Origin: Boswellia sacra
Taxonomy: Eukaryota > Streptophyta > Magnoliopsida > Sapindales > Burseraceae
Length of the DNA stretch: 64,000 bases
Assembly: GCA_013180625.2 (NCBI GenBank)
Contig: SNVD02010198.1
Location: 124,001 to 188,000 of the forward strand
Direction of reading: 5' to 3'
The position numbers were made by a program, and so were the translations under genes. Below the pieces are notes generated by a model. That model was not told the origin of the DNA. It made no database searches and worked only from the letters and a program-made list of their open reading frames with translations. Below, one piece after another: positions 11,230-22,742 of the stretch. Numbering within the stretch: the first letter of the stretch is position 1; the number at the start of each line of letters is the position of its first letter.

Positions 11230-12450
11230 GACATATCATATACCGTTGAAAAGCTCTCGAAGTCTACTTTTTGGAGAAATTTACGGTTTATGAATCCATT
11301 AAGTGTACCGAAAGTTGTAATCAAAACATTGTGAGAAGTGTAGAAATGTAATTCCACACATCACTGTAGCATGTATAATACGGTACACTGTAGCACGATA
11401 CTGTAGCAGAGTATTTAAACACATTTTAGGGTTTTATTTCATAACTTGAAGAGGGGAAAACGTGGGAGGAGGCTGCATTTCTGGATTTCTCTCATCCTTT
11501 GGAGTTCTTGAAGGAGAAAGAAGGCTTGGAAAGAGGAAGAACTACAATCCTAAGGAGATTCATCTACAAAGGAGATTTTCAAAGGATTTGCTAAGTTTTT
11601 CTTTTCCTTTTCAATTCTGGAATTTCTCTGTATTGTATTTATGTTGTGTTTAAACATGTGTAACTGAATCTGAATTGGTTGAGGGTGATTTCAAAGCCTT
11701 GATATGGTTTTTGTGAAATGATTGTGCAAGGAATTGTTATCCAATTCTCTAATTGAAGTTGCTTGTATTTTCCCATGTTTAATGCTTATGATTTCTTGCT
11801 GGATTGTATTTGGGTGGCCAACTGAATATAATCTGGATATTGTCTATTTCTAGACTAGAAATCTTGATCCGTAATTGCCTTGAATTTCTAATCATTAGTA
11901 GCAAAATTGTGATCAGAGATTGCAATTGGAGAATATAACCTAAGTTAAATAATCCGAGCTTATGTGTTTATTACTTAGATCAACCTATCTTTCTTATTAT
12001 AATGCATCCATTGAATTAAATTTAGAGAGCTTGTTCTAGGTTATTTAATGGATAGAGATTAAATAAAGAGCCTGTTTTATCTAACAACAAAGTAAGGAAA
12101 GATTGGGGTAGCAGAGCTTATTGTTATTTACGGTTGATAATTTCAATGGTATAATTGGATGACAATTCTACAATTAATTCGCAAATCCGTATCTTGTGGC
12201 AGAGAATGATCCCTTAATCGGATTTCTGTCATTGATTAATTCTCACTTCAATTAAGTTTGCATTGTGTTATTCTTTACTTGCATTAATATTTCATCTAGT
12301 TAATCAATTAACGAAACCCCCCGTTTATTGTGTCTTTGCTTTCGAATAACAAATTTGATTAGAATCAATCCTCGTGGGAACGATATTTTACTCATCATTT
12401 TATTACTTTTGCGACTAGTATACTTGCTAGTTTCAAATGCGTCAGTGATA
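11230..12450 (+). repeat. Gypsy-type LTR remnant
   Basis: The tract ends with TCAATCCTCGTGGGAACGAT (12364-12383), then TTACTCATCATTTTATTAC and TATACTTGC, a signature I know from the 3' part of plant Gypsy LTRs. It has the long AT-rich, gene-free body usual for such LTRs. A similar end (CCTCGTGGGACAATACTT..TATACTTGCG) lies at 49220-49290. No primer site or partner LTR was seen; solo or truncated LTR. The small frame at 11462-11653 is part of it, not a gene. Confidence 0.4.
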
Positions 12451-13286
12451 ACTAACCATACACTGCAGAAACTAACAAAAAGTATAATTACAATTAACAA
12501 TTTGATTAAACAAAGTATAAGTTTTAAAATATTATAAAAATATTATTGTAAATAATTTATATAGAATTTGTGGGAAATAGTTCAAAAGAAAAAAAAGAAA
12601 AAGAATTAATTATAAAATATTATTGTAAATAATTTATATAGAATTCGTGGAAAATAGTTTAAAAAAAGAAAAAAATTGATAATGAAATATTATATAATTA
12701 TAGTCGATTTTCTATTTAAATATGAGGATAATTTTGGTATTTTATATTTTAAAAGCAAAATCTGGTTTTCAAACACCTGCTTTTAAAACTGATTTTTTCA
12801 CAACAAAAAAAAAAAAATTTAAGCATCTCAAAAGCTACCCCAAACACGCATGAGTTGGTGTCACTTTTTTTTACAGCAACAGCAACTCCAAACTGGACCA
12901 TTGTATTTTAAGAATCTTCATTTAGAAGAAAAACTTTTGTGCAAATAAATATTAGCTTTGCATCTATGAAAAATAGTACTATGAGGTTATTTGTAGAACT
13001 TAATGGAGTGTTAAAAGAGGATTTTTTTTTTAATTTTAATAGAGTATATAAGAAGTAGGAATCTTTTAGTTGAAAAGTTGGGGACAAGTAGGAGGAACCA
13101 CAAAAACGGACCAAAACTAAGGAGGGCACTCGAAAAATAGACTAGATATTGAAAATTTAATTTAGATACCATGAACCTTGTCTAATAAATCAATGAATTG
13201 ATAAAATTTTTTTTCTTTTCTTTTCTTTTTTTTTTTTGGTTACTATTAGGATACTTCAATTCAATAATTTAGTGACTAATATTAGG
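12451..13286. other. Intergenic AT-rich DNA
   Basis: No gene was recognised. Two similar tracts (about 12525-12600 and 12612-12690) share TAAAATATTATTGTAAATAA and ATTTATATAGAATT, followed by purine-rich runs, a local duplication of about 75-80 bp. Long A and T homopolymers follow (12806, 13021, 13200-13240). Confidence 0.5.
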
Positions 13287-13900
13287 GGTTGATTGTTTTT
13301 TAGTCTGAAATCTGAATTTAACTTATTTCCAGACTTCATATTTTTTCATGACAATTGTTTTTTTTTTTTACTTAAGACTTAATCTAAGACATTTTTATGT
13401 AAATAGAAAAAGCTAAACATTCTAGCCTTTATCTGATTATAAATGTTCGAATCATTTATTATTCCTTTAATTCTCTTAAATGCCCTTACAAAAAAATCAT
13501 TTATGACAAATTTGTGCATAGCCTAATATTTTAATTTTGGGATATTATTATTTATTATTAATTTTATATTATGATTCTATATATTTTTAAAATTATTTTA
13601 TGGTCATTTAGCTTATTTATATATCAAAATCTTTTAGAAAAAAATTCCTTCCCAATTATACACATTTAAATGAATTAAATTCATAAAAAAATTTTGATAT
13701 GCAAATACCTTTACTATGTAAAATAAATTTATAAATGAAAATAATATATATAAATAAAGATATATATGTAAAATCATTAATTTTCAAACATTTTAATTCA
13801 GATGTTAAAATAACAAAAAAATCATTTACATTTTTATATTCAGACCGATTCAGATTTTAATTTAATTTAAACATATTCAAATTTTAGATAAAACAACAAT
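13287..13900. mobile_element. Candidate hAT-like MITE
   Basis: The left end GGTTGATTGTTTTTTAGTCT with following GAAATCTGAATTTAA is roughly mirrored, in inverted form, by the right end (..TCAAATTTTAGATAAAACAACAATCG, about 13871-13902). The interior is AT-rich and non-coding. A second structure with similar ends lies at about 45463-46245. Ends are diverged and no clear target duplication was identified, so the call is tentative. Confidence 0.35.
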
Positions 13901-14287
13901 CGCCTCCTCGTGTTTGGTAATATATGTGTGTGTGTGAGAGAGACACTATTAGGATTGAATAATGACATTTAAAATTTTCAAAGTCTGGTTCATTTGTAAT
14001 GTATCCTATAATTTGGGTAATTTTTTTAGTGGCCCCCGAGTCCCGACAAATAGCAAGACACGCACCGGATAGGAATTGCAGAGTCGATAAAGAGGGTGTC
14101 CAAGGAAGTCTTGTTAATACCCCTTTCTCATGCATATGGACCCCTATTTTATTCGTATATGGGGCCAAGCCCAAGCCCAAGGCCACTCCAATTTCAACCT
14201 GCGTGCTCCGCTCCCCAGCTCCGATAGTTGCTTTGCTGCTCTCCGCTTCTGCAAACACTTCTCTTGAGATACAGAGCCATACAGAGC

Positions 14288-16687
14288 ATGGCGAGGAGAA
14301 AGCTCTTGTTGATGTTGAAGCCATTTGACGTGTTCCCTGTCCGTCAATCAAGCGGCAACAGCCTCTCTCACGTCACTAACCTTCAGGTATTTTCTTTTTT
14401 AATTCAGTGTTCGCTAGAGCATATCCCTCAAGAACAAGCCCCATTTTTCATGGGATCTTCTCGTTCTCGTGTGTTGATTAGTAACTTTGATTGCTAGGTT
14501 TCTTTACATGCAACTCTTTTTGCCTGGGATTGGCTTTAAAATATTGTATTTGCCTGGGCATTCAAGTGGTTTGGTAAAATGCCTGAGTGGATTATGCTTT
14601 TCTTGAAATAATTTTCATTCATGCTCTATTTGGTTGCTCAAGAGAAATGGGAAAGGTTTTGAATTATCTTTCCTTCTTTTTTTTTTTTGTGTTTGTTTCT
14701 TTTCATAGGAAGTGATTGCTTTGCAATATTTGTTTATTTATTTGTGTAAAATGTGTAACTTGGCGGCAGTAAGCTGTAGTTGCTTACTCATTTAAGTCGT
14801 TGTTTGGTTGTTTAATACATATAGAAGGAAAGACACTTCATAATAGCATTGCCACTTCCAAAACATGCCATAAGTTTGTAAATTATTTCATGTCCTGGAT
14901 GATTAAAGTAAAAATGAGTATATGTTAGTTTTCTATATTTTAGAATGAAAATATGATGAGTTTCTGCATTCGTGTGCAAACCTGATACGCATTTGTTACA
15001 AATGATTTATCTTGCAACATTTGACTCAGCCTGTGAATTTATATTTCTCACTCAGTTTTCCTCGGGATGATATAGGTTTTTCAGCATCTGGATAACAGGT
15101 GTAAGGTTCACAGGGATGCCATAAACTTTTGTCAGAATATTCTTTCTCGGAAATCAGTTGATTGGGAACCTGTTTTCCGTAACAATTTATCAAAGCGAAT
15201 CAGTAATGTGGATCTAGTTGTTACCGTTGGTGGCGATGGTACTCTTTTGCAGGCTAGTCATTTGATGGATGATTCAATTCCAATTTTGGGTGTGAATTCT
15301 GACCCCACATGTGTTGAAGAGGTTAGTTGTCCTAAGTGTATTGTGAAATAATCACTTGTTCATATAATTTTTTATGCAAAGAAGTAACAAAAGGGGGTGT
15401 GGTTGTCATTTCACCATAATTTCTTTGGCTTAGGTGGAAGAATTTGGTAATGAGTTTGATGCCACTAGGAGCACAGGCTATCTATGTGCGGCAACCATCA
15501 AAAACTTTGAACAAGTAAGTCCTTGTGATTGGAATGAAAACAGAAATTGGTGTATTTACAAGCAGCTAGCATAAAGAATGATTTCTACAATACAAATTCG
15601 TTGGTTATTGAAATACAAGTTACTATTTTATTATTCAACTTATATTTTTGGAAAAGAAAAAAAAAAGATGATAATTACATAAAATTTTAGAGGGAAGCTA
15701 CTCATGAACCACTTCCAAATTTTAAGCTAAAGTCCATCTTGGGTAGACATAACTATATTGGTCGGCACATAAGCTTACATTTTTCCTCATTCGTCGGGAA
15801 AACATTCAGATTAGCACCAAAGTCATTCTAATTTAAAGCAGTATTCCTTTATGTTACTTCTATCCTAGACATTTTTATGTCTCTTATTTGGTTACATAAT
15901 TTGGAATTTTTATTTTCTAAAGCATGAGTTTGAGTTATAGTTCTCGGATCTATTATGTTAACTAGACAAAACTCAAGAGTTGTTTTTGCAAAAGGGACTT
16001 GCTTCATGCCTTCGCATGCATCCAGGTCTTAGACAACATCCTGGAGGGTCAAACAGTTCCATCTAAATTATCGAGGATATCAGTATGTGTAAATTCTGAA
16101 ATGCTGCCAACATTTGCTCTGAATGACATTTTGATTGCACACCCTTGTCCTGCCACGGTTTCTCGGTTCTCATTCAAGTAAGGAAATCTCCCGGTGAGGA
16201 TGAGGCACTATATGTTTATATTTAGATCTTTTTATTAGTTAAAAAAGAAAAAAAAAAAGTTTATCTATAGATAAGTATTCTTAACTTTGTTCTGTGAATT
16301 GGCAGAATTGAAAAAAATGGCCTGCCATGTTCACCATTAGTAAACTGCCGATCAAGTGGTCTCAGAGTCTCCACTGCTGCTGGATCCACTGCAGCAATGC
16401 TCTCAGCAGGTGGATTTGCAATGCCCATTTTGTCTCAGGATCTCCAGTATATGGTAAGAGAACCCATTTCTCCAGTCGCTGGCAGTTCTAACTCGATGCA
16501 TGGATTAATCAAATCCTATCAGTCCATGGAAGCTACATGGTTTTCTAAAGAGGGTTATATATACATTGATGGTTCTCATGTTTTCTATCCTATTCGAAAT
16601 GGAGATACCATTGAATTTTCAACCACGGCCCCCGGTTTGAAAGTTTTCTTGTCACCACATTTGTTATCGCAAAAACCATGTTTATAG
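14288..16687 (+). CDS. NADK3: NADH kinase (NAD kinase 3 type)
   Basis: Five coding exons with GT-AG borders: 14288-14386, 15076-15321, 15434-15514, 16026-16177 and 16306-16687. They give 319 residues, close to the 317 I recall for Arabidopsis NADK3. The enzyme phosphorylates NADH (and NAD) with ATP to make NADP(H). The diagnostic ATP-NAD kinase motif GGDGT is at residues 85-89 (VTVGGDGTLL); further landmarks are GVNSDPT, LNDILIAHPCPA, the glycine-rich STAAGSTAAMLSAGG and MVREPISP. The short N-terminus (MARRKLLLMLKPFDVFP) fits NADK3 rather than the longer NADK1/NADK2 types. The start was chosen because it gives the family N-terminus and the exon phases fit. The C-terminus ends ..QKPCL and lacks the SRY-like peroxisomal tripeptide I recall for Arabidopsis. 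Convergent with HEI10. No disabling mutation seen. Confidence 0.93.
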
Positions 16688-17864
16688 ACAGTCATGCATT
16701 AACGTTTTCAGAAAGATATTGAATTCTTTCTAGTTTTTACAGCATTAAAATATAATCTGTAAACGTGAGAGATAAATATTGTAAATAGATGTTCACATAT
16801 GCGCAATTCTACCTTTTCTCTCTGTTCATACTTCATAGTGGGAGGCAGTTTTTACAGTTTCTTCTATTCAAAAGAATGAATTTATATTGCTGGAATATTT
16901 AGCTACAGAGTTCAGAAATAAATCAAGTTCAAAATGTACAATGGGAAATCACATTTTTAGGTTATGTTGGCGTGCATGTGAAGAGGATCTTAAAGGGACA
17001 ACAGCTTTGATACAAGGCCCTTTATCCTGCGTCTGTAAACTCTACTGGTATTTAATTAAACGATGCACTTTTTTTTTTTGGCGGGTGGGGGTGGGGGAGG
17101 AGGACATTCAACACTAAGGAAATGAAAGTTTGCATATTGAGGTTCTAAATAGCATATTCGCAAGCTGACAGAAAGGCTCTTTAGACATCCATCCGCTCAT
17201 TTGCTCATAACTGGATAGAAAAAGTCAAGTATTGATTATCACTATCGGTTCTAGGCGTAAAAGCAATTTTTTTGAACGAAGGAGGCCAGGAGTTACAGAT
17301 TATCCTGCAACCATGGTGAAAGATATATGTTTATCTCTTTTTAAAAAAATTTGTGAGTAATAGAAGAAAATTAACATTAGTGTTCAAAGAAGGCTGGGGA
17401 TTTACACAATTCGGTCTTAAAACAAACTAATTTTGCTAAAGAATAGAACCAAAAGAAACGGGTGTTGAGAACTGATGAGTCCAAAATATCATTAGAGGAT
17501 CAAAAATGGTTTGTTCAACACCATCAACGTGCATGTTCTCATGTTTATTTGTTATTTATTTGTCGAGGCACCAAATAAGTGGCTTGATACTTATAACATA
17601 AACTGTCAATTACAAAATGAAAATCTGCTTCAGCTAAAGCATCCATCTATTTCTACATCTTTTTGTTTTCAGATGCTCAATGAGAAAGCGACTGAAACGA
17701 AAACTAACATGGAGGGGCTACCAAATCCTGGTCCTGTAGCATCCTTCCTACTCCTATTCTTTTTCCCCCTCCCAAATTAAACAGGAAAAAGAAGTGTTCT
17801 TAAGGCAAGATTAAGACTATCCAGCATGACTTGTTCATCAAACAGGTAGCTTTTAACTTCTAGC
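16688..17864. other. Convergent intergenic region between NADK3 and HEI10
   Basis: It holds the 3' UTRs of both genes and no supported coding sequence. Possible NADK3 polyadenylation context is the A/T-rich stretch around 16745-16790 (AGATAAATATTGTAAATAG). A T12 tract followed by a G-rich run (GGCGGGTGGGGGTGGGGGAG) lies at about 17070-17100. Confidence 0.6.
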
Positions 17865-19846
17865 CTATAACCTGAAATGTCAAGAATTCATTGGAATTTA
17901 GAATATGCAGCAAATGGCTGTTAGCAAAATCAACTTTGGAACTTACGTGAACATTTGAGTGCGATTACGAGAGAGCTGAGGCCTCTTTATTGGGGAGAGT
18001 ATCAAATTCCTCAGTGTCATTGAAGGGTTAGCCGTGGCGGTAGCAGCTCCTCCGAAAGCAGGGTGAGCACCAGACCTTCTGTTCATGGTATCTGGAATGG
18101 CTGGTTGTTTTGCTGGTGAGCCACTGGAGATGTCAAAGGGACCAGAATTTGAACTATTCTGTCTTGCTGGCCATATGTCCTCTCTAGGCCCTGGAGTTCC
18201 AGGAGAGAAAACCGACCAGTCTGCAAAATATAAGTCAATTGGTTTTGGAGATATATAAGCTCGTAAAGAAGGGTTTATTAAAGTAAGTTCTGCATTGTAA
18301 AACATCAAGAAGCCAAAAGTTTAATTGATCTAGCGATCAAGAAAACTTTCAATGTGCGAAATAATAGTGCTTTGTAAATTTTACAAAGTACAGGAATATG
18401 CCCATCCACTAATTTCTCTTTAAAAAAAAAAAGTTTACCTTTTCGAATAGGGTCCCTGTTATCCATCATGTTAGTTCCATGGTTTGAGAACAAGTCAGGC
18501 TCGTTTCTTGGGTAAAAATTGTTTGCAGGTTGGATTGCTGATCGTTTCATTGACTCGTACTCATTCCTCAGTTGATCATACATTTCATCAAGTTTTCTCT
18601 TCTGCCTGGTAATAAATTTAATAGTTCTTATCACAATCCATGAACTAGACTACATTTTTTATGAAATAGGATCAACAAAGGTGACACATTGATATGGAGT
18701 TACCTAGATTTCTCAGAAAACTTTTCCTGGAGTTCCTGCTTATCCTTTGACAAACTTTCAATTTCTTGTTCCATTATCTGACACCTCTTGGCCATTTTCT
18801 GATATGCAGTATGCACCTGCTCCAGTTTTTCTGTGAACTTTTCCTGCATTAACTCGCATTTCTGCCGATACTGAGCTACAACTCTGTTCATCTTGTATTG
18901 CATCTCCAGTTCCTTTTGCCCAAGGTAGAACATTACACTTCTGTATGCACTCTTCATCACTAGGTTTGTTTAGGATGTAAGGTAAGACAAATCCTGTTTT
19001 CAAGTTTCTTATAAAATGAAAAGAGAATGATACTCTCCTTATGTTTTTCTCAATTTGAAAAGAAAATTATGAGTCCAAATAAACTTGTAATATTTGTAAT
19101 TCCATTGTGTCTATTTACTGTTGCATTTCTGAATTTCAATAATCGAAGTCAGAAAATTGCAGATATGAAAGGATACATATCTGTGGAGAAACTCCAGCCA
19201 TGGCCATCTGCACAAAAAATGGATTACGAATATAAGCAACACGAAATAAGACATAAAGGTAGCAATTATATGAAAGAAAAACCAATAGGTTGAAACATGG
19301 TATGAATTTTGCTACAATATATCACTGCTGGGAAATATAGATCTGTATATAAGACACCAAATGAAGTCATAGCTTACATTTATCCATTCATCATTAGGAT
19401 TGATGTCCACAGGTTTCATTAGGCTGACAAAAAAGAAAAAAAAGATAGGTGGTAGAATTAATTTGACAAGTTGGCATATGAACTAAGAAATTGAGGAGTT
19501 CAAAAACAATAACAATTGTATTCATTCTTATAGCAGCAGAATCCCTACACATGTCAGCACACTTTCAAACTATTTGTTACCTCTTAGAGAGCACTTGGTC
19601 ACAAATGGGGCATGCAGCATCATTACCGAGGATCTTGCTGGCATCTTCAGTACCTTTTTACAGTGTTAAGAAAATTCTTTGAAAATATACTTACTTCTAC
19701 AAAATTGACAAAGGATAAATGGAAAAATAAAGCAAATATGATCCAAAGGCAGAATAACGGAATGCATTTTGGATACACAAGAGGTGACCACAAGTAGTAG
19801 AAACAGCCCGCCCTTCTAATTCCCGCCAGCACGCATTGCATCTCAT
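17865..19846 (-). CDS. HEI10: RING-type E3 ligase HEI10 (meiotic crossover factor)
   Basis: Reading on the minus strand, the coding exons are 19846-19777, 19653-19581, 19423-19378, 19207-19177, 18959-18704, 18605-18439, 18220-17947 and a 7-base last exon 17871-17865. They give 307 residues, versus about 304 recalled for Arabidopsis. HEI10 is a ZMM protein that marks class I crossover sites on meiotic chromosomes. The N-terminal RING is seen as RCNACWRELEG, TTCGHLLC and CPICDQ. A long coiled coil follows (YKMNRVVAQYRQKCELMQEK..HTAYQKMAKRCQIMEQEIESL), then the conserved AIQPANNFYPR and the C-terminal TLRNLILSPIKRPQLSR tail. All introns are GT-AG. If the last splice at 17946 is not used, the protein ends two codons after MF.. 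at 17943 instead. Divergent features: none disabling. Confidence 0.93.
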
Positions 19847-21403
19847 CTCAGCCTTTAGTATTTGTATTAAGTTCCATAATATATTTGGACACCCCACGAC
19901 ATCTTAGAAAGGTTCTTCACAAGTTTAGATAACTCCTCTAAACAGTTTCATGAAGAAGCGAATAAGAAGCTGAACAACTTGTCATTCTAAAGGAACTTAT
20001 TAGTCCCATCAAGAGGAAGCTCAAAGGGTTAATGGCTAGAAATTTAAACTAAAACACCAAAAACTATCATGATAGATGCATAAGCTAAGTATCCCAACAG
20101 GCAAGTCATAAAGCTTAGAGAGAAACTGCTACAACTCTATAAAGTCACTAGAATTTATGCAAACATTGGCAGAACTTAATTTCATAATTGAATAGAATTT
20201 GGAAAACACAAATCATGACAAACTTTGGAACCATAACAATTTAATTTATTTGCCTTAAACAGCAAACGGCAATTATTCATAACTCAGTGACAATTGTTCC
20301 ATGATGATGTACTTTGCTCCTAAAGTGGTAAAGCATGAGCATAAATTCACAATCCAGGCAAATTTAGATTGCATAAATTTTCACGGGCACAGATGCCTAT
20401 CTTATTATAAAATTATCAAATTGTCAAAATAAAGACAAGTATTCAGTAGGCTTTCAAATATCAAGCTTCCAAAAATTTTCACCACTTCTCTTCAATTTAG
20501 TGAAAAGTATTCTCTAAATGTTAAGCTTTTGTCTGCCTGCTAAGGCTTGCTGAAAATACGCTCTTGATAACCACTGATATATGATACCCATAAAAAGAGC
20601 ACTTCTGTACTAATCAAACATTTTTTTTTGGAAAAACCGTACTAATCAAACATATTACAAATTTATTATCAAATCCTAAGCATCATGCTGATACAACAAT
20701 TGCAAAAAGTAGTCACAGGTTATCCTTGATGTAGCTAAACAAATTTAAGGTATGTCCTGATAACACGTCAGTGAAGACTCTGCTTTAAAATGATGTATCA
20801 ATACAATTTTTGATGTGTTTATCTACTAATGCCTAATTCGTTGATTTGATGCAACTAGATAGTGATTTAAAATTATAATTTTAAACCAAATCTGACTACC
20901 TATTTTCGTCTAGTTAGAGAATCAACCACCAATTCTTCAATAATTACTTTATTTAAAAAAATCACAGTTTAAAAGTTCTCATGGGAATGCAGAACTATGT
21001 AAAATGACGAAATTGCCCTCGGTTTGGCGCCAAGTGATAGATACTCGATCCCGTTCAAAGTCCGATTCCTTCGAGGATATCATTAGGCACCAATTTATAA
21101 TCAGAAATTATTTTCTTTTGCAACAGTTTCTCGGCGTCCAAACATAACAAATTCAAAAAGGAAAAAGAACAACAATTGCTTTCAATCAACTTATAAGTTT
21201 AACCTCCAAAACTTTGAGTTCGATTCCCCGCCTCTCGATCAGATTTTCAATCAACAGACTATTCACCAAAAAAAAAAAAAAAAGAAGAGAAAATCAAAGA
21301 AAAATCGATCTCATTAACATAGCTTAAAGAATTTCGTAAAAATATTTATATATCAGATAAAGATAATTGAAAACAATATAGCGAAATTAAAGCTATGGCG
21401 TAC
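19847..21403 (-). other. HEI10 5' leader intron
   Basis: On the minus strand an exon-like 5'UTR ends ..CTTCGATG|GTACGC at 21404/21403, and an acceptor (ACTAAAG|GCTGAG) lies about six bases before the HEI10 ATG. This makes a probable intron of about 1.55 kb. No coding sequence is seen inside. Joining the two places an ATG at the exon end in frame with the canonical start (three extra residues). Confidence 0.55.
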
Positions 21404-21490
21404 CATCGAAGCTGATTTGTAGAGAGATTTAAGTATTTTACTAGAATTTACACACAGAGAGAGAGGCGAAACCCTAAACGGTCCTGAAGG
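21404..21490 (-). promoter_or_regulatory. HEI10 5'UTR exon and start region
   Basis: The minus strand reads AAACCCTAAGGG-like leader sequence, a CT repeat (CCTCTCTCTCTGTGTG) and CTACAAATCAGCTTCGATG before a GT donor. Pyrimidine-rich leaders of this type are usual for plant 5'UTRs. The transcription start is not visible exactly. Confidence 0.5.
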
Positions 21491-21728
21491 AGAATTTCAG
21501 CGGGAAAAGTTCTCGGCTCTGATCCTTGTTTTTCCAATCTAGATTTTAAAAGATAAAAAGTTTTTTGACGCGTGTTTCTTAATCAATAATGAGCCAACCA
21601 AGGGTAATATAGAAGACGGAATAACGTTGGTTGCAAATATTAATAGCCAACCACGCCATGAGCTTTTTTTTTTTTTAGCTGTTTTTTCAAAGAACATAAA
21701 AAGAGTTTAGTTTTGAAGGTTTGTTTTA

Positions 21729-21762
<34 letters not shown>

Positions 21763-22377
21763 TTTTAACAAAAAATAGATACAACTGACCAAATTTCAAT
21801 GTCAACGGTCAAATATATCCAATTCAACAGCCAAATGTATCCCTAATATCTTATACCCAAAATATATACATAGCTACAGGTGCCAAAAAATCATCTACGA
21901 AAACTGTATCTTGAAGTCGCCATTAAGGAAACAAGATTTTCTTAGGAAAAATTAAAAAAATGAACAGAATTAGGGGTTCTTAGTGAAATTTGGATATATC
22001 CTGAAAAATTTTCATGCTATGGACTCATTGTTAAGAAAATAACTAAAATACCCTTACCCTTATGTAATTGAATTTAGAAAAAAAAAAAAAGAAGTAAATG
22101 AAACAAAAAAACTAGTCACTCCTTCATATACATCACTGTCTGAAACAATCTTCAACAGCTGAAGCTGAGCAACAAGGTAAGAAAAACTTTCCTTAATCTC
22201 TCTCTAAATGGCATGAAAATTTCAGTAGGTTGTAATGTTTTCGTTATTTATTGTTTTGGTAACCGTCAACCGCATTATGTAGCTTAAAATAAGGATATGT
22301 ATGTGAACTAAGGTTATAGATAGTGCGGTTTTTGTCAAAATTTGTTGGAAATTGACAATCGTTGTGAGAAAATCTGG
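21491..22377. other. Intergenic DNA with TAA microsatellite
   Basis: No gene recognised. A (TAA)n microsatellite of about 35 bases lies at 21728-21762, preceded by a T-run at 21665-21678. It separates the HEI10 promoter from the MULE region. Confidence 0.6.
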
Positions 22378-22662
22378 TATCGTAGTCGACGGGAAAGAAG
22401 ACGAGATTTGTCGAGCGTCATCGAGTGTTGAGGGGTTGTGTTGGATCGATTCTCAAGTCTGGGATTGAGTGTCATGTTAGTGCGTCGAGTGGAGTGCCAA
22501 ACGTGACGAGTGTCGGATGTAAATTTCATCGAGTTCGTGTGTCGAGTATATGTGTCACGTTAGTCGAGCATCGGTCGTCGTGTGTCGCATGTCGAGTTGG
22601 TTGTCGTCTCGAGTGTTGAGCGTTTAGCGTCGAGTTTCGTCGAGCGTTTAAGCAAAAATGTC
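22378..22662 (+). repeat. GTCGAG-rich degenerate repeat block
   Basis: Eight GTCGA motifs (seven as GTCGAG), plus ATCGAG and CTCGAG variants, lie within 285 bases, giving a local CpG density far above the surrounding AT-rich DNA. Spacing is irregular, so this is a degenerate short-motif array rather than a clean tandem repeat. It lies immediately upstream of the MULE transposase reading frame and may be leader or terminal sequence of that element. Confidence 0.6.
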
Positions 22663-22742
22663 GTTTTTGTGGCTTTTGTAAGTAATTTCGTAATGATTTT
22701 TTATCCACGGACCTTATATCATATGTCTCTATCATGTAGAAA

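Noticed and set aside
13884..14351. 155-codon minus-strand frame overlapping the NADK3 5' end
   Set aside because: It lies antisense to the NADK3 leader and first exon, has no recognisable domain, and NADK3 exon structure on the other strand is convincing.
21205..21245. tRNA T-arm-like GAGTTCGATTCCCCGC
   Set aside because: No acceptor stem, D-arm or anticodon arm could be assembled around it; may be a SINE-like scrap.
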